This document shows positions 33,439 to 44,733 of a stretch of 64,000 bases of DNA, piece by piece. Position numbers and translations under genes: made by a program. Below the pieces are notes generated by a model that did no database searches, had not been told where the DNA came from, and saw only the letters and a list, made by a program, of their open reading frames with translations. Every line of letters begins with the position of its first letter. The stretch's first letter is position 1. This stretch comes from Antilocapra americana (lineage: Eukaryota > Chordata > Mammalia > Artiodactyla > Antilocapridae): positions 6,013,376 to 6,077,375 of the forward strand of contig ML664159.1 in assembly GCA_007570785.1 (NCBI GenBank). Direction: 5' to 3'.

Positions 33439-33894
33439 AAAGGGTGTTATTCTGTGACACTTGCATGTCACTTGTGTTTGTATGCGATGACAAAGATTAT
33501 AGTTCTTACTCTGAGTTGTGGTTTTAAAAAAAAGGAAAACCACTGCTTTGGAGGGCACGGTCGTCCCTTTATGGTTCTTGAAAAAACAGTTCGCTCTGCC
33601 CATGGGAGAAAGTTAACTTACAAAGAAACAGAAAGGAAAGAAGTGGAAGGCGGAGCCTTCAAGCAGGCAGGGCAATAACAGATCTCTATAAAGGGAGAGA
33701 TGTTCTTGTCAACAAGTCACTCAAGGCCAGTGTCCTCAGAGAGACTCTCCCATGTACAATAAGTGGTTTTGTCATATCAACTTGACTTTCCCACATCTCA
33801 AGAGTGCCTTGGGATCCTGCTCTGTGGATACTCAACATTTTGGTTTTCTAGATGTTGCAGCCTGAGACGAAGATGAATGTGTGCTTCTTCTTTA
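33439..33894. other. Unassigned intergenic stretch
   Basis: No gene or repeat is recognised. Confidence 0.35.
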
Positions 33895-34298
33895 ACTTTT
33901 TATCATGGAAAAATTTTAAGCAAACAAAAGTAGTCAGGAGAACTATGAAGAACACTATGGAAGTTCCTTGAAAAACTAACAATAGACTCACCATACTGAT
34001 CCAGCAATCCCACTCCTGGGCATATATCTGGAGAAAACCATAATTCTAAAAGATACATGGACCCCAGTGTTCAGTTGCAATAGGCGGGACCTGGAAGCAG
34101 CCTAAATGTCCATCAACAGAGAAATGGATAAGGCAGATTTGGTACATATATACAATGTATTCCATTACTCAGCCATGGAAAAGACTGAATGGCAATTGCA
34201 GCAACATGGTTAGACCTACAGATTGTCATGCTAAGTGAAATGAGTCAGACAGAGAAAGACAAAGATATGATATCGTTTATATGTGAAATCTAAAAAAT

Positions 34299-34540
34299 GG
34301 TACAAGTGTGAAGTGAAGGTGAAAGTGTTAGTCGCTCAGTCATGTTTGGTCCTTTACGACCCCATGGACTGTAGCCTGCCAGGCTTCTCCATCCTTGGAA
34401 TTCTCCAGGCAAGAATACTGGAGTGGGTAGCCATTCCCTTCTCCAGGAGATCTTCCCGACCCAGGGACTGAACCAGAGTCTCCATCATTGCAGGCGGATT
34501 CTTTACTGTCTGAGCCACCAGAAAGCCCAGGTACGAGTGT
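34299..34540 (-). repeat. Bov-tA SINE with near-perfect TSD
   Basis: The element is 34310-34529, reversed, inserted in the L1 fragment. The flanks ggtacaagtgt and ggtacgagtgt differ at one base. Confidence 0.92.
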
Positions 34541-34666
34541 ACTTATCTACAAAACAGAAATAGAGTTACAGACATGAAAAACAAACTTATGGTCACCAAG
34601 ACGGAAAGTGGGGAGAGGGATGAGTTAGAAGATTGGAAAGAACATGTGCATGCTACACTGTATGAG

Positions 34667-34718
34667 GCTTCCCTGGTAGTAAAGAATTCACCTGCTAATG
34701 CAGAAGGCACGGATCTGT
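34667..34718 (+). repeat. Bov-tA head fragment
   Basis: Only the first 50 or so bases of a Bov-tA head remain: gaggcttccctggtagtaaag, attcacctgctaatgcag. It lies within the L1 fragment. Confidence 0.6.
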
Positions 34719-34800
34719 AATGACCTATATGGGGAAAGAGTCTTAAAAAGGATGGATATAAGTATAACTGATACTTTGCTGAAATGAATGCACAATTGTA

Positions 34801-35389
34801 GATTAACTACTCCTATAAAATATTCACTCTAGTGAAACTTTGTGTACCATCAGCCAGCTTCAACAATGATCAGGTTGTAGTCCATCTGGTTTCAACTATA
34901 TACCTTACCCACTTCCCAGATGGTCTATCATTTCACCCATAAATATTTCAGTATGTATTCAAAGAGGTGGTCTTTGAACATTTGTATCTCCTAGGTCTTC
35001 CAAATCTAATGCTCACTCACTGCAGCCTAAGGGAACTGTGCTCCATGAGACATGAGGTTCTGGCCAAAATATGGAAGAGGCAGTCAGGTCCCATAAAAAG
35101 CAGGTCAGATGGCCTATGTTCCCTCATAACCAAAGACCCTAGAAAGGATATCTGATTACATAACCCAAGACATCGTCCAAAAAAAACTTTTAAAAGGGAA
35201 CAGAATGGCTTTATGAAAATTACAACAGCGTAGACATAAGCTCCTAGTCACCAGGGCTGACTAACAGAGGCTGTCTGGTCCAGCACCACCATGCTGCAGA
35301 GGAAGTAACTGCCTGCGGATCAATGCTACTTTCAAAGAAAACTCAACAGTCCAACCTGCCTCAGATACTTCTTCAGCAAACAACTGATT
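34801..35389. other. Unassigned intergenic stretch
   Basis: No gene or repeat is recognised. Confidence 0.35.
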
Positions 35390-35660
35390 CCTTCCTCATC
35401 ATTTTCTGTGACCTGGCTCTGCCTCAAGGTCAAATCCAAACTCCTCAGCCAGCCTTCCGCAGCCCGCTGTACCTGGGCCTCCACCCACTCATCTCCACAC
35501 AGCCTACAATAATTGCCAAACTAGTTTTTCCTCTGTCCTTAAGTGTCTCAGGCTGGGTCCCACTGCAGGCCTTGTAAGGACGCTCCCTTGTACAGACCTT
35601 TCCTTTGCCCTCTCGCCCATGCCTTTTCTGTGCTTCTTGGACTCCCTCAACTCTCTAAGC
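35390..35660 (+). repeat. L2 LINE 3'-region fragment
   Basis: The phrases gcctcaaggtcaaatccaaac, tcctcagccagcc and tgtacctgggcctccaccc, then cctttgccctctcgcccatgc, match the L2 3' region, forward and diverged. Open frames here are not a gene. Confidence 0.6.
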
Positions 35661-35909
35661 TCTGGGAAGCCTGTGCTCTTAGACAGCCAAGCTTCTCTCT
35701 CTCCCCTTCTCTGGGTGCCTGTAGTATTTCAAAGGTTCCCTTCACACTAGTGCTTTTTAATATTGCCTTTTAACTGTCTTATCCGGGTTCACCTAGTGAC
35801 CTCATCTGGTCCCTCCTCTCCTTGAGGTTAAAAACAGTATTCTCAGTCTTTGTGGACTATCTCTTACAGGGAATTAAATAGATGCAACATACAAGTCAAG
35901 GCAGCAGGG

Positions 35910-36255
35910 CCCTGTGGAATGAGCTTTGGAATAAGAGCTTCCCGCCTCCATTTCTCAGTGACTATGGCAGACAAGTTAGTTAACCTTCTCAAGGTAACAC
36001 AGGGAGAATACTATCTGCCTAGTAGGGTAAATAGGATTTCCCTGGTGGCTCAGACGGTAAAGTGTCTGCCTAAAATGCAGGAGACCTGGGTTCGACCCCT
36101 GGGTCAGGAAGATCCTCTGGAGAAGGAAATGGCAACCCACTCCAGCACTCTTGCCTGGAAAGAGGAGCCTGGTAGGCTACAGTCTATGAGGTCTCAGAGT
36201 TGGGCACAACTGAGTGACTTCACTCAGCAGGATAAATTCAAAAATGTCTGTTTAC
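35910..36255 (+). repeat. MIR SINE split by Bov-tA
   Basis: Forward MIR text (atttctcagtgactatggcag, agttagttaaccttctcaag, gggagaatactatctgcctag) is interrupted at about 36033 and may resume near 36228. Confidence 0.5.
36033..36227 (+). repeat. Bov-tA SINE
   Basis: Canonical forward element from ggatttccctggtggctcag to gagttgggcacaactgag. The flanks agggtaaat and aggataaat may be the TSD (one mismatch). Confidence 0.9.
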
Positions 36256-36383
36256 TCAAACGATATTTACAATCTACGGAGATACATTTGGAAGCTATGG
36301 AATAGTTTTGTGCCACATCACTGAGGAGACGAAAGCAGAGATTTAATTCTATCATCATTACTTTCTCAAAAGTACCCCCAGGA

Positions 36384-36560
36384 GACTTCCCTTGTGGTCC
36401 AGTACTTAAGAATTCACCTTCCAGTGCAAGGCATGTGGGTTCAATCCCTGGTCGGGGGACTAAGACCTCACATGCCATGGGGCAACTAAGCCTGCACCAC
36501 TACTAAACAGGCCCACCTGCCACAATGAAGACCAAGCACAGCTAAAATTAAAGAAAGAAA
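36384..36560 (+). repeat. CHR-type SINE
   Basis: It reads gacttcccttgtggtccag, ccagtgcaaggcatgtggg, gactaagacctcacatgcc and gaagaccaagcacagc, with an A-rich tail. Confidence 0.85.
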
Positions 36561-36764
36561 AATGAATACTAAAAATCATTGAAGATATTTTTAAAAATTA
36601 ATGAATATTTTTTTTTAAAAAAGAGTAACCCCAGGATAAAATTATGCCATAAGCCAAGCCCATGGACATTTAAGCCAAACCTGCTAATATTGAAAGTGTA
36701 CAACAGATTATCCACCCCACCTCACCCCTGCCCCACCTCAGCTACTGTTATGAGGTTTATGGGA

Positions 36765-36882
36765 TCTTAGTTCGCCATGGGAACTGAACCCTTAGTTTCC
36801 TGTGGGATTGAACCCTGGCCCCTAAAGTGAAAGTACCAAGTCCTAACCACTGGACTGCCAGGGAATTCCCCAACAGATATTA
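36765..36882 (-). repeat. CHR-type SINE, reversed
   Basis: The plus strand ends ccaagtcctaaccactggac and tgccagggaattcccc, the complement of the CHR head. It begins near gatcttagttcgcc. Confidence 0.82.
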
Positions 36883-37203
36883 TTATTAGCAATAATTATG
36901 ACAGATTCAGCAAGCTGTAATTAGCAAGACACATTAGTCCAGGTAGTTAACACAGACCTGCAGTAACAGAGCAACCTGAGCTCTCAGTAGTTTACTCCAA
37001 TAAAAGCAAATCGTTACTGTCGTTGTTGCTCAGGTCAAACTGGACATGGTAAGTAAGAAACTGCCCTCTGTCTTAGAACTTTGAACTTGAAAATGGGACA
37101 ATGATGTCTGTCCATAAAGGAACACGACTGCCTTGTCAATTACCAGAGAGCCTGGAGACTCGATTTAACCACCTGCCCTGTTTTCAAGGTGTGATGGAAT
37201 ATG
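36883..37203. other. Unassigned stretch left of LTR
   Basis: No gene or repeat is recognised. Confidence 0.35.
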
Positions 37204-37728
37204 TTACCTGTTAGGTAGTTAGACTAGGAAACAGGAGTCCAAAATGGTGGTGGCTAGAAGACAAGGAAGGGAAAAGCCCGCGAAAATAGAACGAGGGAGG
37301 TCCAAGGACCTGAGTGAGAACTGCAGATAAAACAGCACTCCTGTCTAAGCCCAATTTGCATAGGACGGGCCCAGGGGGCAGAAATACACGTATAAAATAG
37401 GAGCCAAAGCGCTCGCTCGCTCTCTCTCTCCTGCACCTCGAAGATGGACTCTCCCTTTCTCTCCCACGCGCTGCGGTGTTCTCTTCACGGCCTTGCATGC
37501 CCTCACGCCTCGAGGATGGATTCTCCTGTTATCATCTTTTAAATAAAATAGAGCTGTAATACTGAGCTGTAACACTGATTTATTTAAGAGCTATAACACG
37601 GTCTGTCCAGACCCGAGAGCTGTGGCCCGCCGAGGGCTTCAATGTCCGTCACTCCAAATCTTTGTTGCGACGAGACAAGTGCCGAGGAACATACCCTCGC
37701 ATGACATCTACACTCACCTGACATTACC
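37204..37728 (+). repeat. Solo LTR, class I type, with 5-bp TSD
   Basis: The element is 37209-37723, beginning TGTTAGGTAG and ending CACCTGACA; ttacc flanks it exactly at 37204-37208 and 37724-37728. A TATA-like cgtataaaataggagcc lies near 37388 and a polyadenylation signal, tttaaataaaatag, near 37539. The following R/U5 has the class I pattern gtccagacccgagagctgtgg and caaatctttgttgcgacgag. No internal retroviral sequence adjoins. Promoter activity cannot be judged from sequence. Confidence 0.82.
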
Positions 37729-38319
37729 CTTGAGTCTGCAGTGCACTCGCTTATAAAAAAGCTAAAAAGAAAATAGGATGGTGAGACCACTTCAGCAGAA
37801 GAGAAATAAAGATGAAGCAGCCCCTTCAGCTGCTAACAGTCGACTTCAGGGAAGGCCAGGAAGGGGAACTCACGGGCACTCGTGCAAGTTCAGTGTGCGC
37901 CCGGCTGCAGGCAGCTGGCAGGCAGCACAGATCCCAGTTTCCTTTGACTGCAGCTGAGATGCTGGTGACTGTGTCCAGTGAAAAGCCTTTGCTGGAGGGC
38001 CCAGCCAGCTGCCACTCAGGACCAATGCCCACAGGTGGAGGTGACTTCTCTGGGTGAGCAGGGAGATGCCCTGGGGAGAACAGCACACCCACCAAGGACT
38101 CAGGCTCTCTCTGCTTGTTCTCTCAGCTTCTGTAAAAGGCCTCAGAGCTGCCTGTTTGCCCAGCTCCTCCTCCTCTCTCCCGCTTCTCCGTTCTTTTTGT
38201 TTGTATGCATTTTGGCCCTCCCACCTGTTGTAGCCAAAATGGCAAAGGGAGAGTGCCGGGCTGGTTCCCGAGGGTGGTATGACCCCAAGGTCCCCAGCTT
38301 CCCTGCCAGGTGTATCGCC
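37729..38319. other. Unassigned intergenic stretch
   Basis: It is somewhat GC-richer, with overlapping frames of 80-160 codons on both strands at 37812-38403. Mutual overlap on opposite strands and lack of domains argue against coding. Confidence 0.4.
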
Positions 38320-38405
38320 TCTGAGAGCAGAGACCATGTTACTGCCGTTCACACAGTAGATGCCTGTATATCTTTACAAGTAGGACAATACATCCTTGTG
38401 TAGTG
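38320..38405 (+). repeat. L2 3'-terminal fragment
   Basis: The phrases gagagcagagaccatgttac and cacacagtagatgcc match the L2 3' terminal phrase. It is a short and diverged fragment. Confidence 0.45.
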
Positions 38406-38429
38406 GGTTGAAGAAATGTATGTTGGAAG

Positions 38430-38640
38430 CAGCCACACCTTCACTCAAATTTTGATTCTAAGGTTTCCTGGGCCTCAGACCTTGGCACTGTTATTTAATA
38501 TCTGAGTGCCAGTTCATGGTATTGATGGGTCTGTGTGTACAATACCTGCTGTTAAATATATTTATATAACATCACCCCTAGTTATCAAAGTCATATTAAC
38601 ATGAAAATAAAAGGCACCTAACAGGTAGTAAGCCTTCTAA
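38430..38640 (+). repeat. MIR SINE
   Basis: Forward MIR-like text: ttggcactgttatttaatatc, tgagtgccagttcatggtat, then aaaggcacctaacaggtag at the 3' end. Confidence 0.5.
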
Positions 38641-38775
38641 AACTGATTGTGATTATTATCAATATTAGACAGTTCCTCTAGGGCAAAATTCATGTCTAAC
38701 TCATCTTGTATTCCTAGTATTATCTCACATATGTTCATAAACCTCAGCTGGTTGAAGTCATTCTTCCAACATTTT

Positions 38776-38904
38776 CTTTCTTTCTTTTTTTTTTGACCTT
38801 CCTGTGCCGCATGCAGAATCTTAATTCCCCAACCAGGGATCAAACCTGTACCCCCTGCAATGGAAGATCTGTGTCTTAACCATTGGACCACCAAGGAAGT
38901 CCCC
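38776..38904 (-). repeat. CHR-type SINE, reversed
   Basis: It starts with a T-rich tail complement, then gaccttcctgtgccgcatg, aaccagggatcaaacctg, cttaaccattggaccacc and aaggaagtcccc. Confidence 0.87.
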
Positions 38905-39200
38905 ATTTTTCCAATATTTATTTTTTGGGTGCCTCCTCCATGCCAGGGAAGCTGGGGACACAATGACAGGCAGAGTCCTGCTTTTGTGGAGTTACTGTCT
39001 AAAAGCGAGAGAATGACAGTAAATAAATGACCAAATGGAGTTCAGAGAAGTGGTAAGTGTGTTGAGAAAAGATGCAGGGGAACCAGAGCTAGAGAGAGGG
39101 GAGCACTGTTTTAGACTGTGTGATCTCGGAAGGCCTCACTGAGGAGGTGACCCGGAAGCAGATTCCTGGGAGGATGAGGGAGCCATGGAAACACTGAGTC
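38905..39200 (+). repeat. Old mammalian interspersed repeat, family unassigned
   Basis: The text resembles a widespread old mammalian repeat: gcctcctccatgccagggaag, gtctaaaagcgagagaatg, gaaggcctcactgaggagg. I cannot name the family. Confidence 0.4.
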
Positions 39201-39979
39201 ACTGACAAAACTGCCACACTCACACTCGCTGCTCCAGAGCAACACTGTAAAAGGTTTGCGTGCTTTGATCGAGTGACATTAATATTTCTAGTGTTTCAGC
39301 AGCCCTGAATTTAAAGGGCACTCATCCTTGTTCTTGTCATTTCTCCCCTCTGAGCTCTAACTACTGAACAAAGCTAGCTCCCTTCTCCTGCTTTTTTTTC
39401 CCAGGCACTTCATTCAAATTTTATAGTCCCTCTTTCTCTCTTCTGTTCCAAAACCACTTTGATCTTTTTGTCCTTTTCCTCTCTTAAGTGTTCTGTGGCC
39501 CTTTTCTGCAGAAGATGCACATTTTCAGCAAGGCTCTCATCTCCGTGTCCTCTGAGAATATCACAGAACAGCTGAAAGTGCTGAGCGCATTAGGGGAGCA
39601 AGAGCTGCAGACAAGGAGTGGGGGATGGGGGAAGGTCAGAGAGAGCTGAGCCGACAGAACTGCCCAGGAAGGCGTCCCAGGGCAGGTGCAGTGGCTCTGA
39701 GGTGAGCAAGGCTCTGAAAAGGATTTGGAAACCAAGAAGCCATCACCTGGAAGCCCAGAGCTGACTGCGTTAGAGCCTCAGCATGAAGCTGTCCTCTGCT
39801 CCTGCCACCCCTGATTGACCCTTCCACACCGCAGAGGCTTTGTGTGTGCCTGGGCCTCAGAGGGAGTCACACAGGGAGTTTACCAGCTTTTCTTGACTGT
39901 GACAACCCAATGTAGGGCCAATGACAAAGCATTTGCAAAGGTCTCCTATGTACCTTCGTTGAAATCCTGGCCACATCTT
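39201..39979. other. Unassigned intergenic stretch
   Basis: No gene or repeat is recognised. Confidence 0.35.
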
Positions 39980-40230
39980 ACACCACTTGTAGAGCTTCCC
40001 AGGTGGCACTAGTGGTAAAGAACCCAGCTGCCAATGCAGGAGATATGAGACTCTGGTTCGATCCCTGGGTAGGGAAGATCCCCTGGAGGAGGGCATGGCA
40101 ACCCACTCCAGTATTCTTGCCTGGAGAATCCCATGGACAGAATTCATGCCTGGTGAGTTATAGTCGATGGAAGTTGCAGAGTCGGACATGACCGAAGTGA
40201 CTTAGCACACACTCACACACACCACTTGTA
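39980..40230 (+). repeat. Bov-tA SINE with 12-bp TSD
   Basis: The element is 39992-40218. The perfect duplication acaccacttgta lies at 39980-39991 and 40219-40230. The 3' tail is a CA-rich variant. Confidence 0.93.
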
Positions 40231-40794
40231 CAATTTCTCATCTAATATTCTTCTTTAAACTGATTTCATGTTCTTCATTTATTTTCAAGGAAATCTCTAA
40301 GTCAAGGCAAAAGAAAAAGAAACTAGTAATGGGCCAAAATAAATAAATAAATACAATGAAAATGAAACAATGATATCAATGTTAGTGCAAATACTGTTGC
40401 CTGCCAAATGGTCTAAATTTAAGATCGTATGTTTCGATCTCTCTGATAAAATTTAAAAAGAAGAATTAGATTAGCAACTATCTAGAAGAGGTATTAATGC
40501 TGTAGTAACACTTACAGTTTTACTTTATCAGGATTTATAGAGAATTGAAAAAGGAAAAGTAGTCTCAATACTAGTTCAGTGTTGTGAAATACCGCGTCCA
40601 CACGACAGGTTAACATTTAAGGGAACTGGACCGTAGGTTTGGGTACAGCCCTTCCTCTCACTGCCGCCTGCACTGCGGGCTCATGTGGGCTCTGGCAGTG
40701 ACCAGCTCTGGCCCCACCAAGCAGGCTTTCCAACCCAAGCAAGCTGTCTCAAGCCCTCTCATTGGAAGGGCCTTGATGACCACACTGTAACTGT
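40231..40794. other. Unassigned intergenic stretch
   Basis: AT-rich sequence with a short (AAAT)n tract near 40340. No gene or repeat is recognised. Confidence 0.35.
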
Positions 40795-40975
40795 AATTCA
40801 TTGAGCTCCTATTATGTGCCAAGATCCTAAAGTGTCTGATTTTAAGTATCACATTAAACCTCCAAGGCATGTATTATTATCTGCATTTTAGAAATGAAGA
40901 AGCTGAGTTATGTCATGATTCAACTCCAGGACCCTCTTACTCCAAAGTCCTTGCCCTAGCCACTCTCCTCCCTAA
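40795..40975 (-). repeat. MIR SINE, reversed
   Basis: Reversed MIR order: gagctcctattatgtgcc, attttaagtatcacattaaac, tattatctgcattttagaaat, aactccaggaccctcttactc. Confidence 0.78.
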
Positions 40976-41759
40976 CTCCCCCGCCTTGGGAGATAAAAGC
41001 TCTTGGATTTCTTTGCAAGATCATTGATTCTATTCAGAGGAGTGGTTTTCAAACTCTTTGTTTAAACCTTTCCTTCAGTCTTCTACTATTGTATAACTAA
41101 CGACAGGAAAACATAGAGGAAGGAAACTGCATTTTATTTTGAACACAGTTCTGAGGTCCTTGACAAGGCAAGCAGAATGGGATTACCTCTGCTTCGTGTG
41201 ATGCATGCCAGAGACAGAACATCCCAGATGGTGTCTTCAGGTCCACTAGGATGGCTCAGATGGCCAGGGGCTGGCCGGAACAACCTCGCTGGGGACACAT
41301 GTTGGTGCCTCAGATCTCCTAGTGGGCTGCTTTCTTGGTTGTCTGCCATGTGGTCTCTTCAGCAGAGTAGGAGGACTTCTTAGATGGTGCCTGAGGCTCC
41401 AAGAGCCCGCTTGTCAATGGGCAAGTGGGAGCTGCCATCCTTTTAAAGATCCTCTTAAAGCATCACTTCTGGCACATTTGTTGATCAAAGCCCAAATTCA
41501 AGTCCAGATAAATAAACTGCACTTCTTGATAGAAAAGTGAAAGAATGTCTGCTTTCATCTGCCACCACTTTGAAACCTTCAAGAGGTGAAATTCTACACA
41601 GCATTTGACTGAACAAAACTGATAAAGGAAGGGAGGCATACTGGTTTGAAATGGGGATGTGGGAGGAGGGTACAGAGCCTTGCCCACCCTGCTGCTTCCT
41701 TGGACTTTAAATGAAACTGAGTTCTCTAGGAAAGACAATGTTTAAAGAGTGGCCTGGAT
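40976..41759. other. Unassigned stretch, possibly an old repeat
   Basis: The text at 41100-41480 (attttgaacacagttctgagg, aggacttcttagatggtgcc, gcatcacttctggcacattt) resembles a dispersed old mammalian repeat I cannot name. No gene is supported. Confidence 0.35.
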
Positions 41760-42612
41760 GACAACAAAGAACAAAGCCCGAACTCCTTACCATGGTCTAC
41801 AGCGCCCTCCATGATCCTGCCTCTGTCTTCATCTCCCACCTTGCCTGGATTTCTGGTCCTAGCCTGTGCTGGGTCTGCTCTCTGAGCTCTGCCCTACTAG
41901 TCTTTGTCCTGTTCTTCAAACACAGTCCTATCACAGGGGCTTTGCCTGAGATAATCTCATTGCCTGGAATTCTCCTCCTTCGGGTTGTCACATGATCGGT
42001 TCTATCCTGCCATTCAGATCAGGGAGAACTTCCCTTGCTATGACAGCCCTCTCCAAACACTTTCCATTGTATTAGCTTATCTCCCTTTTAACACTTAATA
42101 TCTAGAATGTATCATATTTAAAAGCTTCCCTGAAATCTAAAAAAAAAGCCTGCAAATGAACTTAGCTACAAAACAAAAATAGAGTTACTGATGTAGAAAA
42201 TAAACTTATGGTTATGGAGGGTTGGAGGCAGAGGGTAAGGGAAGGAGGGATAAATTGGAAGGCTGGGATCGACACATACACAATACTATATATAAAATAG
42301 ATAACTAATAGGGACCTAATGTATAGCATGGGGAACTTTGCAATGATCTATATGGGAAAAGTATCCAAAAAAGAATGGATGTATGTATATATAACTGATT
42401 AACTTGGCTGTACATCAGAAATGACACAATTTGTAAATCAACTATACCCCAATTTTTAGAAAAAGAAGCCCCCAAGTGCAGGGATCCTGTCTATCTTGTA
42501 CACTGTTGTCATTCCTGGCACCCAGCATAGTGCCTCCCACTTACTAGGCACTTGATAAATATTCATTGAACAGCAAGGTGATTAACTGAATGAATGAATG
42601 AAAGAATAACAT
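41760..42612 (+). repeat. L2 LINE 3' end split by L1
   Basis: The left part (41760-42128) has L2 phrases cgaactccttaccatggtc and cctccatgatcctgcctctg, then ttagcttatctcccttttaac and tctagaatgtatc. The right part (42470-42612) has gcagggatcctgtctatcttg, cagcatagtgcctccc and gataaatattcattgaacagc, the L2 terminus. An L1 fragment separates them. Confidence 0.75.
42130..42468 (+). repeat. L1 3' fragment inserted in L2
   Basis: Forward L1 3' text: tgaacttagctacaaaac, aataaacttatggttatgg, gaactttgcaatgatctatatg, aacttggctgtacatcag, tgtaaatcaactataccccaa. Confidence 0.8.
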
Positions 42613-43974
42613 TCAGTAGGAAGCTAATTTGCCCTATCTTCTCTTCTCAGTGTGTTCCCAGCGCATTCCAGAAGAGGACAGAGCCTTTGAGGCTGTGTAA
42701 CTTATCATTCCTGTGCAGGAAACAATAACATTAATATGACTAATATAAACAGCCTTGATAGGGGCTTAGTCATTCCCCCTCACTCCCGCCCCCACCAGAT
42801 ATCTCAAGCCTCCTCAAGTGCTTTTCCAAATCAAGTGGTCCAAAAATGAGGCTGCGCTATAGTCAGCTCTGACTGAATTCACACCTGTCCTGAGTAAAAC
42901 ATTTCGCCGCAGCACTGTAAGAGCCCCCAGCAATAACTGCTCCAGGGTGTGGTCTTCGTGTAGCTCTATGGCCCTGGGCCTGTGATGCTCAGAGATGGGC
43001 AAGGATGGTGTTTTTCTAGCCTCTTTCCCTTGACTGGCACCCAGAGAGCATTCCATCTGTGCCCTGGTTATTTCAGCTTCACTGTGCCCAGTGGAGACGT
43101 GTATGTCCGAATGTCCCCTGAAGCCACTCTTTCAGAGAACCCAGCTGGCGAAGCCAAGTCTTAAAGGGGCCCTGTCAGCTAGAAGCTCAGGGTGTGAAAT
43201 GAGAGCTTTGCCCCCGAGACCCTATTGAGAAATGAGAGAAAAGAGTGTTCATTTTTAGACAGGGCCATTCCTTTGGACAGGGCTTAGAAGAAGGACGCCT
43301 TCCACTGCTGACCAGAAGAATGTATGAGTTACAAAGGATAAGCTCAGTCCTACGGCTCTAAAGAAGGCCTCTGTTTGGAATATGGTTCTCATAAAGACAG
43401 CTTTTGTGCTATCGCAACCTATTTAGGCAATTCATTCTCACAGGGTTCTGAACAATTCATTTGGGACTGCAACTTGAACATAAAGATGTTCCTGTTCCCA
43501 CCCTATGGAAGACTTTTTTATTTCTCACAGATTTCAAAAGTAATTATGATCAGTTTTAAGGAATTATAGAAAAAGAAGAAACAGCTCGTGCTGTTAATTG
43601 ATTCATGAATGTAGCTTTTGTCCCCCCAGGGGTTATCCCAGCTGTGGAGGAAAATCACAGACGTGGGTTCTAATTACAGCAGAATTAGTTTGCATTTCCA
43701 ACCCCATGTGTTCCTGGAACTCCCACTCATCGCTGTCATCTGGGGCTGCCGCCAGCCCCTGCCATGTCACCCAAAGGTCCCAGAGGACATGCTGCCAACA
43801 GCGCTCCCACACAGGAGAAAGCCAGACCCCCACCCTCAAGCGTCTCAGGTCTTTCATCTGAACTCTGGCCAGTTGGTCTTGTTTGGTCAGTGGGAGGGGG
43901 CAGTTCAGTTGGGAGACTCCTCTCCAACACTCAAACTGGGTCTATGTAAAGCAAATCAGTAGAGACAGGAAATA
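42613..43974. other. Unassigned intergenic stretch, 1.4 kb
   Basis: No gene is supported. Frames at 43598-43962 on both strands overlap and lack domains. It contains no recognised repeat. Confidence 0.4.
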
Positions 43975-44370
43975 GATCAGTGTTTGCCTGGGGCTGGAGG
44001 TGGGAATAGGTATTGACTACAAGCGGAAAGAGTGAGCTGCTGTAGCACTAGAGAAAATTTTTAAAATATTTATTTATTTATTTGGCTATGCCAGGTCTTA
44101 GCTGCAACAAGTGGAATCTTTAGTTGCAGCCTGCAAACTCTTGGTTGTGGCATGGGATCTAGTTCCCTGATCAGAGATGGAACCCAGGCCCCCTGCATTG
44201 GGAGTACAGTAGTTTACTGCTGGACCACCAAGGAAGCTACAGAACTGTTTTAAAATTGAATTTGTGTGACAGTTACACAGATCTACAAATCTAGTTAAAG
44301 GAATTGATCTACATACTTAAAATGAATGAGTTTTATGCTATGGAAATTAAACTTCAGTAATACTATTTAA
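43975..44370 (+). repeat. L1 3' end split by CHR SINE
   Basis: L1-like text lies left (gagacaggaaatagatcagtg, tttgcctggggctggagg) and right (catacttaaaatgaatgag, ttttatgctatggaaattaaac) of a reversed CHR element. Confidence 0.6.
44060..44242 (-). repeat. CHR-type SINE, reversed
   Basis: It runs from atttatttggctatgccagg through ttggttgtggcatgggatc and agttccctgatcagagatgg to gctggaccaccaaggaagc. Confidence 0.85.
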
Positions 44371-44590
44371 AAAAAATTTTTTTTTAAAGAAACTAAGTCT
44401 AGAAACAAGGCCATATCTTTGACTTTCTCTTGCTTCTACAGAATTTTCCCATTTCCTCAGTCTCCTAAGGACCCCAGGGCCCAAGACAGCCATTGTTTAT
44501 TTTTCTTCATCTCAGTGCTGACTGTAAATTCCAATGCCCACTTACCTGTTTATCCTAAAGAGTCTTCATGCAGCTAGGGCTTCTGGGTGA

Positions 44591-44733
44591 TGGTTGCTTT
44601 GGTGTGTATTAGTCACTAAGTCGTGTCCAACTCTTGCGACCCCATGGACTGTAGCCTGCCCGGCTTCTCATGAGATTTGCCAGGCAAGAATATTGGAGTG
44701 TGTTGCCATTTCCTTCTCCAGGTGGTTGCTTTG
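44591..44733 (-). repeat. Bov-A monomer with 11-bp TSD
   Basis: A single reversed Bov-A unit (44602-44722): tcactaagtcgtgtccaac to ccatttccttctccagg. The perfect duplication tggttgctttg lies at 44591-44601 and 44723-44733. Confidence 0.92.

Larger units (their letters stand above)
33895..34800 (+). repeat. L1 3' fragment split by SINEs
   Basis: L1 text precedes the SINE (gcaatcccactcctgggcat, gtccatcaacagagaaatgg, gtgaaatgagtcagacagag) and resumes after it (acagaaatagagttacagac, aaacttatggtcaccaag, taatgacctatatgggg). This is a non-LTR retrotransposon 3' end, non-coding here. Confidence 0.78.

Noticed and set aside
35850..36305. 151-codon plus-strand open frame
   Set aside because: Its middle is a Bov-tA and its left part a MIR fragment.
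37826..38403. Overlapping frames of 80-160 codons on both strands
   Set aside because: They overlap on opposite strands, have no recognised domain, and end in an L2 fragment.
43598..43962. Overlapping frames of 61-114 codons on both strands
   Set aside because: They read in four frames over the same bases, with no domain or splice support.
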